Source: Protea cynaroides (taxonomy: Eukaryota; Streptophyta; Magnoliopsida; Proteales; Proteaceae). Taken from it: a DNA stretch of 64,000 nucleotides. Of this stretch, positions 1-11,300 are shown piece after piece; position 1 is the first letter of the stretch; every line of letters starts with the position of its first letter. Made by a program: the position numbers and the translations under genes. Location: contig CM053267.1 of NCBI GenBank assembly GCA_028583415.1, positions 30,552,902 to 30,616,901 of the forward strand, written 5' to 3'. A model generated the notes under the pieces. The model was given only the letters and a program-made list of their open reading frames with translations. It was not told where the DNA came from and did no database searches.

Positions 1-303
1 GCCAGCACCACTACGGCCATTGCCAAACCTCCATCACCGCTAGCACCACTACCGCCATTGCCCTACCGCCAGCATTCCATCACCGGTAACCACCATCACT
101 ATCACCCTATCGCCATCCTTGATCGAATCATGGTCTAGAAGATTTGTTTCAGTTTTTTTCTTTTAATCGTCGTGTATCCCTATTGGTATTTTTGTGAGAT
201 CAGTCCTAGCACTTATACCGATTTTCTATACCAAAATTGAAAATCGTGTTTTGCTGGACTTGAGTTCTCGTCTTCCATAAAGGATTATTGGTACACAGCC
301 CAT

Positions 304-1287
304 TTGTTTATATATACAATTTTTTTTATCATGTCTGAGGTGACTTCTGCTGGATCTGAATCCTTCAAATTGGAAAATTTTACAATTCCTACTAACGTCA
401 CCATATTGGATACTGGTAACTATCTGATGTGGTTTCGATCCACACAGCTTTCCATCACTGCTCAAGAGCTATTTGACTATATTATAGGTACGGAACCTAT
501 ACCGACTGAAGGTGCCGCCCTGAAAAAGTGGACTGCTGAGAATTCCTTGGTCATGCAGTACCTCCTCAATTCTATGCAACCAGCCATAGCTGAAGGGTAC
601 CTCCCATTGGATACTGCTGCCCAAATCTGGAAATCTGCAAAAGCATTATATTCCCAAGTGGAGAATTATGCCTTGATTTATGCCATCCAGAAGAAACTTT
701 TTGCAATTGTTTAGAATGAATTAACTGTTTCAGATTATTATACTTAGTTACGTAGTCATTGGCAGACTCTGGATTTTTATGATGGTTTTCATGCCAAGTG
801 TGACTCTGATGCAACCCTTTATAAAAACGTGAAGAGCAATACAGGGTTTACACTTTCTTATCAGATCTAAATGTTGAATTGGATCCCATTCGATCCCAGA
901 TCTTAAGCAAGGAACTTTTCCCGTCTCTGGAACAAGCTTATGCCATGGTGCAACTAGAAGACCAACAGCGTACCACAATGCTCTCACCAGCACCTCCTGC
1001 TAGGTCGGCTCTCCAGACAGCGGCTGACAACCTATGCCCCAGACTCATTTCCGTCCAAAGACACTTCTTCCAACAATCCTGTGAAGTGTGAACATTGTGG
1101 TAAACTATGGCACACCAAAGCTGCTTGTTGGAAACTCCATGGCAAGCCTACAGATTTCAAAGCCAAATGGCGTGACAAACATCAGCAGTGTCCCAAGTTC
1201 TTCAAAGGTTCCCAGGCCCATCAAGCTGACGCCCAACCTCCTGCCGATCCCAGTCAGGTTCTCCAGGCTATAGGACGTTTGCTTTAA
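304..1287 (+). pseudogene. copia-1 gag (capsid and zinc knuckle), broken
   Basis: The frame at 331-714 (from the ATG inside the longer ORF at 304) has the copia gag N-terminus, with a 'NYLMWFRS'-type motif and the 'W..EN.LVMQYLLNSM' region of the UBN2/retrotran_gag family. It stops at 714. After shifts the nucleocapsid zinc knuckle appears at about 1081-1150 as C-x2-C-x4-H-x4-C (CEHCGKLWHTKAAC), followed by the usual 'WKLHGKP'. The knuckle is intact although the frame around it is not. This would package element RNA in virus-like particles; the frameshifts make it non-functional. Confidence 0.85.
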
Positions 1288-1355
1288 CCATCTCTGCTGC
1301 ACCCTCTGGATCCTCCACCGATCCTACTCCAGGTTCCCACTTTGCTCACTCTGGT

Positions 1356-2693
1356 ATGTGCTGCAGTGCGTCCATAGTCTCTAATCCATGGATTATTGAC
1401 TCTGGCACAACCGATCACATGACTGGTAATTTTAGTGTCTTTAATCAATTTGTGTCTACTCCTGAAAGTACCTCTGCCCGTGTGGCTGATGGAACTCTAT
1501 CCTCTGTATCCGGAAAAGGTTCCATTCAATGCACCCCTTCTATAAAATTGCAATTCGTCCTTCATGTTCCTACATTTTCCATTAATCTGTTATCCATCAA
1601 TCGTATTAAATTTGCTTTGAACTGTAAGGTTATTTTTTATCCTTCTTATTGTTTGTTTCAGGATCTGGAATCAGGGAAGACGATTGGTTGTGGTAAGCTA
1701 CAGGGTGGTTTATAAGTGCTTGAGGAAGGTCTTACCCAGCCTGCTTCCGCCGTCCCCGTTCCCAAACTTTATTCGGCCTCTTCTAATCTGCGCCAGTGGC
1801 ACCAGCGTCTCAAACATCCATCTTTTACTGTTTTATCTAGTCTTTTTCCTCATTTTGCCAATAAATGTAAACGTGACGAGTTCATTTGCGAAACTTGTAT
1901 TCTGGCTAAGCAAACTCGTTCATCGTACAATCCTACATTTCATCGGAGTAATAATCCTTTCCATTTAGTACATTTGGACATTTGGGGACCCGCTCAGACT
2001 ACATCTATTACTGGTCACCGTTGGTTCGTTACGTTTATTGATTGTTTTTCTCATACCACGTGGGTTTATCTCATGCATCAGAAGAGTGAGGTTTTTCCTT
2101 GTTTTTGTTTATTCCATAAGATGGTACTGACACAGTTGGGGACTTCGTTGAAGATTCTCCGGAGTGACAATGGTCGTGAGTACCTTGCTAATGAGTTCCA
2201 GAGTTACCTTGTTGACCAGGGCATTCTTCACCAGACTAGTTGTGTTCATACTCCGGCACAGAATGGGGTGGCTGAGAGGAAAAATTATCTCCTTGAAGTT
2301 GCTCGTGCCTCAATGTTTGCTCGCCATGTTCCCCCGCAATTTTGGAGTGATGCCATTCTTACCGCTGCATACCTCATCAATCGGGTCCGTACACCAATCT
2401 TGGCTCATCGCTCCCCATTAAGCCTTCTGCTTGGTGACGATAGTCATATTATTTCCCATAAGGTATTTGTTGTGTCTGCTATGTGTGCAATCATCAGTCT
2501 CCCGGTATACTTGACCCTCGAGGGTTCCAGTGTTTGTTTTTGGGTTATTCTCCCACTCAAAAGGGATATCGATGTTATCACCCACCTTCTCGTCGGTCCT
2601 TTGTTTCCATGGATGTTATTTTTCATGAACACCTTTTTTACTTTCCTGCGCCCCACCGTCAGGGGGACCTCTATTATAGGAAGATGGTCCTAA
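1356..2693 (+). pseudogene. copia-1 protease and integrase
   Basis: The frame 1356-1715 holds the aspartic protease motif WIIDSGTTDHM (catalytic DSG) near 1389. A stop at 1713-1715 separates it from 1716-2693, where integrase is clear: the HHCC zinc domain ('WHQRLKH' then 'CETC'), the first catalytic Asp in 'HLDIWGP', the second in 'LRSDNGREYL', and the Glu in 'QNGVAERKN'. The catalytic triad is present, but the C-terminal part runs out of frame near 2460 and resumes in another frame (2483-2760, 'GYSPTQKGYRCYHP'). Confidence 0.85.
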
Positions 2694-3181
2694 TATTATA
2701 CAATGGCTGGTCCGCTTTAGGGGGAAACCACCAGAGATACCCCGGCCGAACAACAACCTAGTCCTGAAGCTCAACCTAGTTCATCTGCAGACATTGTTCC
2801 TTTGGCAGTGGAAGAAGATTCAGTGGAAGAAGATTCTACTCACATTTCACCACCCTTACAAGTGTATAGCCGCATTAACCTCAAGCAGGGAAAGACCACC
2901 ACCACCAACGCACCTACACACATCCCTTCGTCAGCCTTGGAACTAGAGACTGGATCAGAAAGTGAGAATCCTCCACTTGGTAATACTTCTTCAGAGACTG
3001 ATTCAGATTTATCTATTGCCCTAAGGAAAGGTGTTAGGTCGTGTACACTGCACCCTATTTCTTAGTTTGTCTCCTATGAATGTTTTTCCCCTCATATCAT
3101 GCATATTTTTTCACATTATCTTCTGTGTCTATTCCCACAAGATGACAGGATGCAGTCGACGATCCAAAGTGGAATGCAGCT

Positions 3182-4555
3182 ATGGTTGAGGAAATGAGGG
3201 CCTTGAAAAAAAATGAGACTTGGGATCTTGTCAATCTTCCACCAGGAAAGAAGAGCGTAGGATGTAAGTGGATCTTCACCATCAAACAAAAAGAAGATGG
3301 ATCCATAGAGGTACAAAGCCAGCTTGGTAGCTCAAGGATTTACTCAGACTTATGGGCTCGATTACCAGGAAACATTTGCTCTTATAGCAAAAATGACTAC
3401 CATTAGGGTCATCTTAGCCTGGGCAGTTTACTTTGATTGAGATTTACAACGACTGGATGTCAAGAATGCATTCTTCCACGGAGAGTTAACTGAAGAAGTG
3501 TATATGGATGTGCCTCTAGGGGTTACCTTGTCTACCACTACAAGAAGAGTCTGTAAGCTAAAGAAATCTCTCTATGGACTCAAGCAATCTCCAAGAGCTT
3601 GGTTTGGATGGTTTCACCGGGCAATGACCTCTATTGGATACAAGCAGAGTAACATTGATCACACACTACTTATCAAACATAAACAAGGAAAAATAATTGT
3701 TCTCATAGTTTATGTTGATGATATTGTGATTACTGACAATGATGATACAAAAATCAGACATCTGAAGTCCCTTCTTAGGGAAAGAGTTTTAACTGAAACA
3801 TTTAGGAAAGTAGAGATATTTCCTTGGTATTAAGGTAGCTCGCTCCACCAGAGGTATTTACTTGTCTCAGAGAAAATATATCCTTGACCTTCTCACAGAA
3901 ACTGGTCTCTTTGGGTGTAGGCCATGTGACACCCCTATCGATCCAAATGAAAAATTGGAGGGTAAGATTGATACACCGGTTGATAAAGGGCAGTACCAAC
4001 TTCTTGTCAATAAATTGATATATCTGTCTCATACCCGACCCGACATTGCATTCGCAGTAAGCCTAGTGAGCCAATTTATGCATGATCCGTATTCATCTCA
4101 TATGGATGATGTTCTTCGCATATTGCATTGTCTCAAGTCTGCTCCTGGAAGGGGAATACTACTCTCTTCTAAAGGTCATTTTAGAATTGATGCATACTGG
4201 ACAGGAAATCCAGATAAACGGTCAACCTCAGGATATTATACCTTCATTGGAGGGAACCTTGTGGCGTAGCAATAAGCAATATGTCATAGCTCGATCAAGT
4301 GCAGAAGCTGAGTACAGAGCAATGACACAAGGAATCTGCCAGCTATTATGGCTGAAAGGGTTACTCAAAGATTTGGGTTTCCACTCTACCAAACCTATGA
4401 GGTTATTCTGTAACAATAAGGTTGCGATCAGTATAGCTCATAACCCAGTACAGCATGACAGAACCAAACATGTGGAAGTGGACAACCACTTTATCAAAGA
4501 AAAATTGGAGAGAGGCAAGTCTGTGTTCCATATGTCACCGCTAGCTATTAACTAG
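3182..4555 (+). pseudogene. copia-1 reverse transcriptase and RNase H
   Basis: RT begins with 'EEMRALKKNETWDLVNLPPGKK' type sequence (3182-3330), then shifts frame. The frame 3498-3833 has 'LYGLKQSPRAWF' and the catalytic 'YVDD' box. The frame 3862-4269 continues with 'YL.HTRPDIAFAVSLVSQFMHDP'. RNase H follows at about 4270-4555 with 'ARSSAEAEYRAM' and 'HDRTKHVEVD.HFIKEKL'. At least four frame changes or stops separate the pieces. Confidence 0.85.
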
Positions 4556-4651
4556 TAGATATTTTCACTAAAGGGCTTCTAGGAAAACAATTTCATTCAG
4601 TTCTATCCAAGTTGTGCATGATAGATATACATGCCCCAAATTAAGGGGGAG

Positions 4652-4852
4652 TGTTGAGAGGATGAGATCGTATGATGAGATCATGTGGGCACGATGGATT
4701 AACCATCATGTGGTTTAGATTAATTTATCTTTATGTCTAGATTCATTGTAAACCCATCACCTACCTCTTTTCCTACCTCTTTTGTATTCATTCTCACATT
4801 ATAAATAAGAGGACCTTTGTCTATTGATAGATATATCAGACCATTCTCTACA
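4652..4852 (+). repeat. 3' LTR of copia-1 with preceding polypurine tract
   Basis: The polypurine tract AAATTAAGGGGGAG (about 4638-4651) directly precedes a TGTTGAGAGG start. A TATA-like TATAAATA lies near 4799 and the LTR plausibly ends at CTCTACA (4852). Length is about 201 bp. The right end is inferred from the usual TG...CA rule because the partner LTR is not in the window. Confidence 0.65.
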
Positions 4853-5284
4853 AAATATAAAGCTAAAAATTAACATTGTATTGGAGAGAAACATTTCATA
4901 CATAAATGATAAAATTATGCTGATACTTTAGGACATTCCATAAACAAATGCTAACTTGACTGTTGGACACACTGGACAGACCGCTCGGATTGCCAACATC
5001 TGGGCCTAAAGAACCTGGTCCTAGATCCTAGATCATAGAACTCCATGATCGACAAACTGTTGAGTGTTGACCAAGTCATAAACTGTTAAGCAGAAGAACA
5101 GACATTTGGTCAAGACAAATATCCCTTGTTTTTCATTTCTCTTATAATTGAAAATTGCATTCGACAACAGGGCCCAGACAACGTGCTGTTCTCTTATGGA
5201 TCACTGTGTTCAAATTGCCTGGGTTCCTGTTTATCTTTTATTACATTAGCTAATATACTGGTAATGATGATTTACACAACTTAC
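4853..5284. other. intron sequence between copia-1 and exon 10
   Basis: AT-rich unique-looking DNA. It lies downstream of exon 10 of the FLY1-like gene on the minus strand. I looked here for the next expected exon (the 'ESLFNAF' region of the family) and found none, so that exon must lie left of copia-1. Confidence 0.6.
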
Positions 5285-5378
5285 CAACTAAAATCCCTGC
5301 AGTTAGATGTAAAAGACAAAGATAGGCATCCATGATGGCCTGTTGCCCAATCATCAAAATTGAAACTTTAGCTGCTCC
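5285..5378 (-). CDS. FLY1: FLY1-like exon 10
   Basis: 94 nt: GAAKVSILMIGQQAIMDAYL then CLLHLTAGILV plus one base (G), which fits the Glu that starts the next segment in relatives. Acceptor TTTTTCAG, donor GTAAGT. This is the last exon seen in the window. Confidence 0.92.
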
Positions 5379-8300
5379 CTGAAAAAGAATGGTATCATAA
5401 TTAGACTTACTTCTGTGAACCGAGATGTACGTATGTACCTATATTCTGAGAACGTTGTCAAGAAGTGCAAGAGAATCCTACAGATTGGGTGTTGCTATGT
5501 TCCATCTGTCGAATTAATAGAAGAACTTGAAGGAAAGAGACCTGAAGAAAGACGCTAAGGATTCCACCCAAAACAAAATGGTAAAGAACTATAGATGGTA
5601 ATTAAAAAATCAGAGTAATGATTTATGTAGGATACGAAGGTCACCATCAAGGTATAGTTGACCGCTTTGTTGTAGTAGACCTCAATGTTGACAGAAGTAG
5701 CATTTAATACTATGGATGAGAAGCACTCACCCTCATCATCCACAGTAGGGCTCTCAATTAATCCTTCCAAATGATAGCGTTCATGATCTCCATCTACAAT
5801 AAGGCAAAAGCAAATCAGCAGATACCTAAATCTTTAGTGCAAGAATATCCCATGAAAATCAATAAGGATTAGGAATTCTACTTTCATCCACAAGAAATGA
5901 GAAACACATGCTCCGTCGCGCATAACATCACAATGGATGAATTGGTTCATCAAGATATGCCAGAGATGTGGAATGAAGAGATTGTGCATTTTTTATTTAA
6001 TGCTGTTCCAATCCAACGGATTCAAAAATACAAATCTCCAAGAAAAGCAAAAAAGTGTGTGAAATTGGAAAAAAAAAACAAAGTACAGACAACCCACAAC
6101 AATCACACAATAATCTTAAGGCTATGAAAGAAATTTTGATCATCACACTTATGATGCATGTAACGCTAGCCGCACACATATGTCAACAATCAATACAGGC
6201 TAAGCTCAGATTATTTCATTGAGCCAAGCTACCAAATGTATTGTCTGAACTCTGAACCCTGTTCAAACTTAACTGAAGGCCTCAAGTAAGCCTGGACTGA
6301 GTCCAGCCTCCTGAAACCTAGGGCCAGATTGGTCAGAATGTGGACTGGACCAGGTTGGGCTCAAGCTGGCTTGGCTCAGTGTATAGACCTAATTGTAACA
6401 GAAGTACACACCTATAGACATTCTATGGGATTGTGTAAACAAAATCACAAGATGAGTTTGAAATAAAGACAAAGGAAAATCAGTATAAGAATGAGTGAGT
6501 ATAGAATATATAATCTTGCAAGGTTGACTATTAAAAAGTCATTCAGCACAAAACGTCAAGAGATTGTGTTAGAATCTGTATTGCATCCACGTTTCTCGAA
6601 CGAAACATCTAATTAGAGTCTCAGACAATAAAAGCTCTCCAATACGAGTAAGAACAACTACTCAGATGTTAAAATCTTTTGACTTGCCTGTTGTGTTGTT
6701 CATTTTATAGAGATATATAGTCTGTGGATGTGTTTCTAGGTGTCCAACAGAGCTTAAAATAAACTTATGCAAGTGTTTCTAGTAATGCATCAACTATTAA
6801 CAATGTCTACTCTCTACCAATGTTATTCACAGTTACAGGAAAATAACTTACGGACAAATATTGAAAACAGAACAGATAAACAATGGCTGAATGAACTGAA
6901 ATACCACTTTGGCCCGATGAGACACGTGTAATTTGAGCTGCAATTTCTAAATTACAATGTTTCTCCATGATGTTTATAGGTGCTGCAATAAGAAAGAATA
7001 AAAAATCACTAAAAGATCATTCAAGAAGAACGTATTTTCAGAATTGTTCTTAAAATAATAGGTGAAAGCCATTACAGTTTTGCCTTTGCCAAGTTCTATC
7101 TCTAGGAGACGCTTGAAACACCTGCGAAGAGAAAACTCCCAGCTGTTTAAAGCAATAAGACATGTAACATGTGAGATCCATGTAGGCAAAGATGATTAAT
7201 TATTAATGCAATGTGAAAAATAAAGTGTCAGCACAAAAAGCATGAAGTGAAACTATTGAGAAGTTACCAAGTGATATGGAGTAGCAAAAAAATAATCTTC
7301 TTCTTGCCTCAGATCTCCATCTTTGCCACTGAAAAAGAAAAGAATGGAACCAAAAAGATTAAGTTTTAATAGGATCAAGAAGTAGATAGGTAGCTGAAAG
7401 TGAAGTTACATACCAAACACGAACCTGGTCAATCAAATGCATTTCCATGATATGTAACTAGATCAGCATATTTAAGCTCCATATACCATTAGCTGAAAAT
7501 TTCAAAAACACAAGGGAGGAACAAACAAGTAACCCATTTGAAATGAGCACTACAGATACAGATTTCTGTCAAAATTTGGATCCTTTTCGCATAGCAATAG
7601 AGGGCGTCCCAATGCATGAAGCTCCCACTCCTGCAGGGTCTGGGGAGGGCAGAATGTATGCAGCCTTACCCGCACACCGTAGAGAGGCTGTTTCCGTGTT
7701 TTGTGACAACCAGGTTGCAATATGACAACCTTACCGTTACACCAAGGCTCCCCCCCTCTTCTTTTGCATAGCAATATTTCAACAAAATTTCAACTCATTT
7801 TGTCAACATTTCGATCTTTCGACTGCTTTGCTCAAGAGCTCCAGAACTGCTAGGAAACCTCAATTTTTTGGGAAATCCTTCATTTTGCTGCTAAATCAAT
7901 GTTTGATCGGCTGTGAAGCATCCACTTCAAGATTTGGGTATATTTGAACATCATTTGGTTAAATTTTAATTTTCCACCTAAAAGGCAGCTGTGATAAATT
8001 TTGAGAGATTCTTCAGGCAAAGGATGATAGATCACATTTCATAGGGTCTGAGCAATGGTTCTTCATTCCTAATGCATATTTCAATTGTTCTGATTCGAAC
8101 GTCGTTTGTTCTAGGACTAAATTCTTTGTAGAATAGGCTATATAAGGGAAAGTATACAATAGGCTATGGTGTATGTTGGGAATAATCCCACATTGATTAG
8201 ATCTGGAACCTTGGGCTCCTTATACGAGAGTCCCTCCACTTATTAGTTCAGACTTTTGAGTTGAAAACTGTTGAATCAGAGATTGAGAATGAATGAGTGA

Positions 8301-11300
8301 GTTGATTTACCTCACCCCCAAATGCCTTTATTTATAATAAACTATAATGAGGTAAATAAGAAAAGTAGGTAGAGCTGACCCAGCACACACATTACAAATT
8401 TAACACATGTTAAATGTTTGTACATAGAGCTGTCCCAACACACACATTACCCATTTAACACATGTTAAATGTGTGTACATGAGTTGTCATTCTTATCTTC
8501 TTATCCTAAACAGATCCATTTAAATTGAATCGAACCGTGAATCAGTTCATTACTTACAACACTCCCCCTCAAGTTGGTGCATATATATCATGCATGCCCA
8601 ACTTGGACAAAATGACATGAAACTGTTTTCCAAGTAGTCCTTTGGTGAAGATGTCCGCAAGCTGGTCAGTTTATTTGACAAAAGGAATCTGAATTTGACC
8701 ACTTTCCAATTTCTGCTTTATGAAATACCGATCTATCTCTACATGCTTAGTTCGGTCATGTTGTACGGGGTCATGAGCAATACAGATGGCTGCTTTATTA
8801 TCACAACATAAAGTCATAGGCTGATAATATAGAATCTTCAAATCCTTCAATAGGCTTTGTAACCATAAAAGCTCACATATGCCTTGGGCTATAGCTCTAA
8901 ACTCTGCTTCTGCACTGGATCTGGCAACCACATTCTGCTTCTTGCTATGCCATGTGACTAGGTTGCCCCCCCACAAATGTGCAATAACCAAATATGGACT
9001 TCCTATTCGGACTTCTAACCCAATCACCATCAGTATAATCTTCTATTTTTAAGTTATCATTTGGAGTTAACAAAATCCCTTTCCCTGGAGCTGCCTTGAG
9101 ATAATGCAATATCCTGTAAACGGCTTCCATATGTTTGGTGTAGGGATCATGCATGAACTGACTCACCAGACTGACTGCAAAGGCGATGTCTGGGCGAGTA
9201 TGAGACAAGTAAATCCACCTTCCAACTAAACGCTGATATCTCTCCCTATCAACTGGCGCACCATCTTTTTCCTTGATTTTAGTGTTAGGGTCTAATGGAG
9301 TATTACACGGACTGCAACCAAGCATACCAGTCTCTGTTAAGAGATCTAGAACATATTTTCTTTGAGATAGAAAGATCCCTTTAAAAGATCGGGCTACTTC
9401 TATCCCAAGAAAATACCTTAACTTTCCTAGATCTTTTATCTCAAACTCCTGTCCCAATAATGCCTTCAACTTCGTGATTTCAGCATCATTATTTCCTATG
9501 ACTATAATGTCATCAACATACATTATTAGTGCTGTAATAGTCCCACCAGAGTGCTTTATAAACAGAGTATGCTCCGCGTTACATTAAGTGTAGCCGAATC
9601 CTATCATAGCCCTGTGAAACCTTCCAAACCATGCTCTGGGAGACTGTTTCAATCCATACAATGCACGCTTCAATATACACACCTTGTCACTACTAATATG
9701 GTTTGAGAGGCCAGGTGGATAATCCATGTAAACCTCCTCATTCAGCTCCCCGTGTAAGAATACATTCTTTACATCTAGCTGGTGGAGATCCCAATGGTGA
9801 TGCACAACACATGTTAAGATAATTCAGACAGTATTCATTTTCGCAACTGGGGCAAAAGTCTCCTGATAGTCGATCCCGTATGTCTGAGTGAATCCCCGAG
9901 CTACTAGCCTTGCTTTGTAGCAGTCTACTATCCCATCTGCCTTCTGTTTGATGGTGAACACCCATTTGCACCCACCGGCCTCTTCCCTGTAGGGAGTGAA
10001 ACAAGCTCCCATGTGTTATTTTTCTTCAGTGCTCTCATTTCTTCTTCCATTGCTGCTTTCCACCGCTCATCAGTAATTGCATCCTGCCATCTTTGAGGAA
10101 TGGACACAGAAGAGAGAGAGGACACAAAAGCACGATAGGAAGGAGATAAAGAATTATACTTAACAAAATTAGAGATGGGATGAAGAGTGCAAGTCCTAGT
10201 ACCCTTTTTAAGGGAAATAGGGAGATCAGAAGCAGAGTCTAGAAGCTCCTTACCTGTGGGCTCCTCAATATCTAGATCCTAGGCTGACGAAGGGACATGT
10301 AGAGTAGTTGCGTTGATGGTAGTGGCCCGTCCATGCTTGCTTCTGGCACGGCTATATACTTGCAACGGCTTAGGGCTAGGATTAGATTGGTTGGGTACGG
10401 TAGGAGTGGATGGAGACTCTGGTATAGGAAGAGGTTCTGGAGACTCTGGTGTAAGAAGAGGTTCTAGTATTTTGTCATTTTTACTTAGTGTACATAAGCT
10501 GTCTGAGTCCACACAACTTTGTACCCTTACTTCCTCAGGAGATGCTGATATAAGTAAAGGCACATCTTCGACTTCAACTGGTGTGGGCTCCCCCTGAAGA
10601 TGGGACTGGTAATACATTAAACTCTCATGAAAAATAACATCCCTTGTGATGATCATCCGGCGAAAAGGAGGATGATAGCATCTATATCCTTTTTGAGTTG
10701 CCGGATAGCCCAAGAAAATACACCGTAGACTTCGTGCCTCCAGTTTGCCATATAGGTGATGATTGCATGCATAACACACACAACCGAACACCTTAGGTGG
10801 CAGTGGGAAGGATGAATAGCCAAGTAATAGCTCTAGTGGTGCCTTGTTTTGAAGAAGACTAGATGGAAGCCGATTGATCAAGGATGTGGCTGTGAAGACT
10901 GCATCGCCCCAATAATGTGCGGGAACATGAGCATCCATCATTAAAGCGCGGGCTATTTCAAGGAGATGGTGTTTTTTTTCTTTCAGCCACCCCATTTTGT
11001 GCTGGTGTGTCAACGCAGCTCGTCTGATGAATGATGCCGTGATCCAGTAAATATTGCTGAAAATGACCTTCTAAGTATTCCCGACCATTGTCACTTCGAA
11101 GTATTTTTAGTGAAGCATGAAACTAGGTTTGTATCATTTTGTGGATCTGGCGGAAGAATGAGAAAACATCATTCTTGTTTTGCATTAAGTAAACCCAAGT
11201 GGTACGGGTGTGACAGTCAATGAATGTGACAAACCAACGGTGACCAGAAGTAGAAGAAACTCGAGCAGGACCCAAACATCTGAATGAACCAAGTTAAAAA

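Larger units (their letters stand above)
1..4852 (+). mobile_element. Ty1/copia retrotransposon copia-1, decayed, 5' LTR outside window
   Basis: Order on the plus strand is gag, zinc knuckle, protease, integrase, reverse transcriptase, RNase H, polypurine tract, 3' LTR, which is the Ty1/copia order. Several frameshifts and stops break the polyprotein, for example after 714 and around 3400-3500 and 3833. Positions 1-303 look like leader sequence with an imperfect CACCATCACCGC-type repeat; neither a primer-binding site nor a 5' LTR is seen, so the element begins left of position 1. It lies in the intron after exon 10 of the FLY1-like gene, in the opposite orientation. It cannot be autonomous in this state. 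Confidence 0.9.
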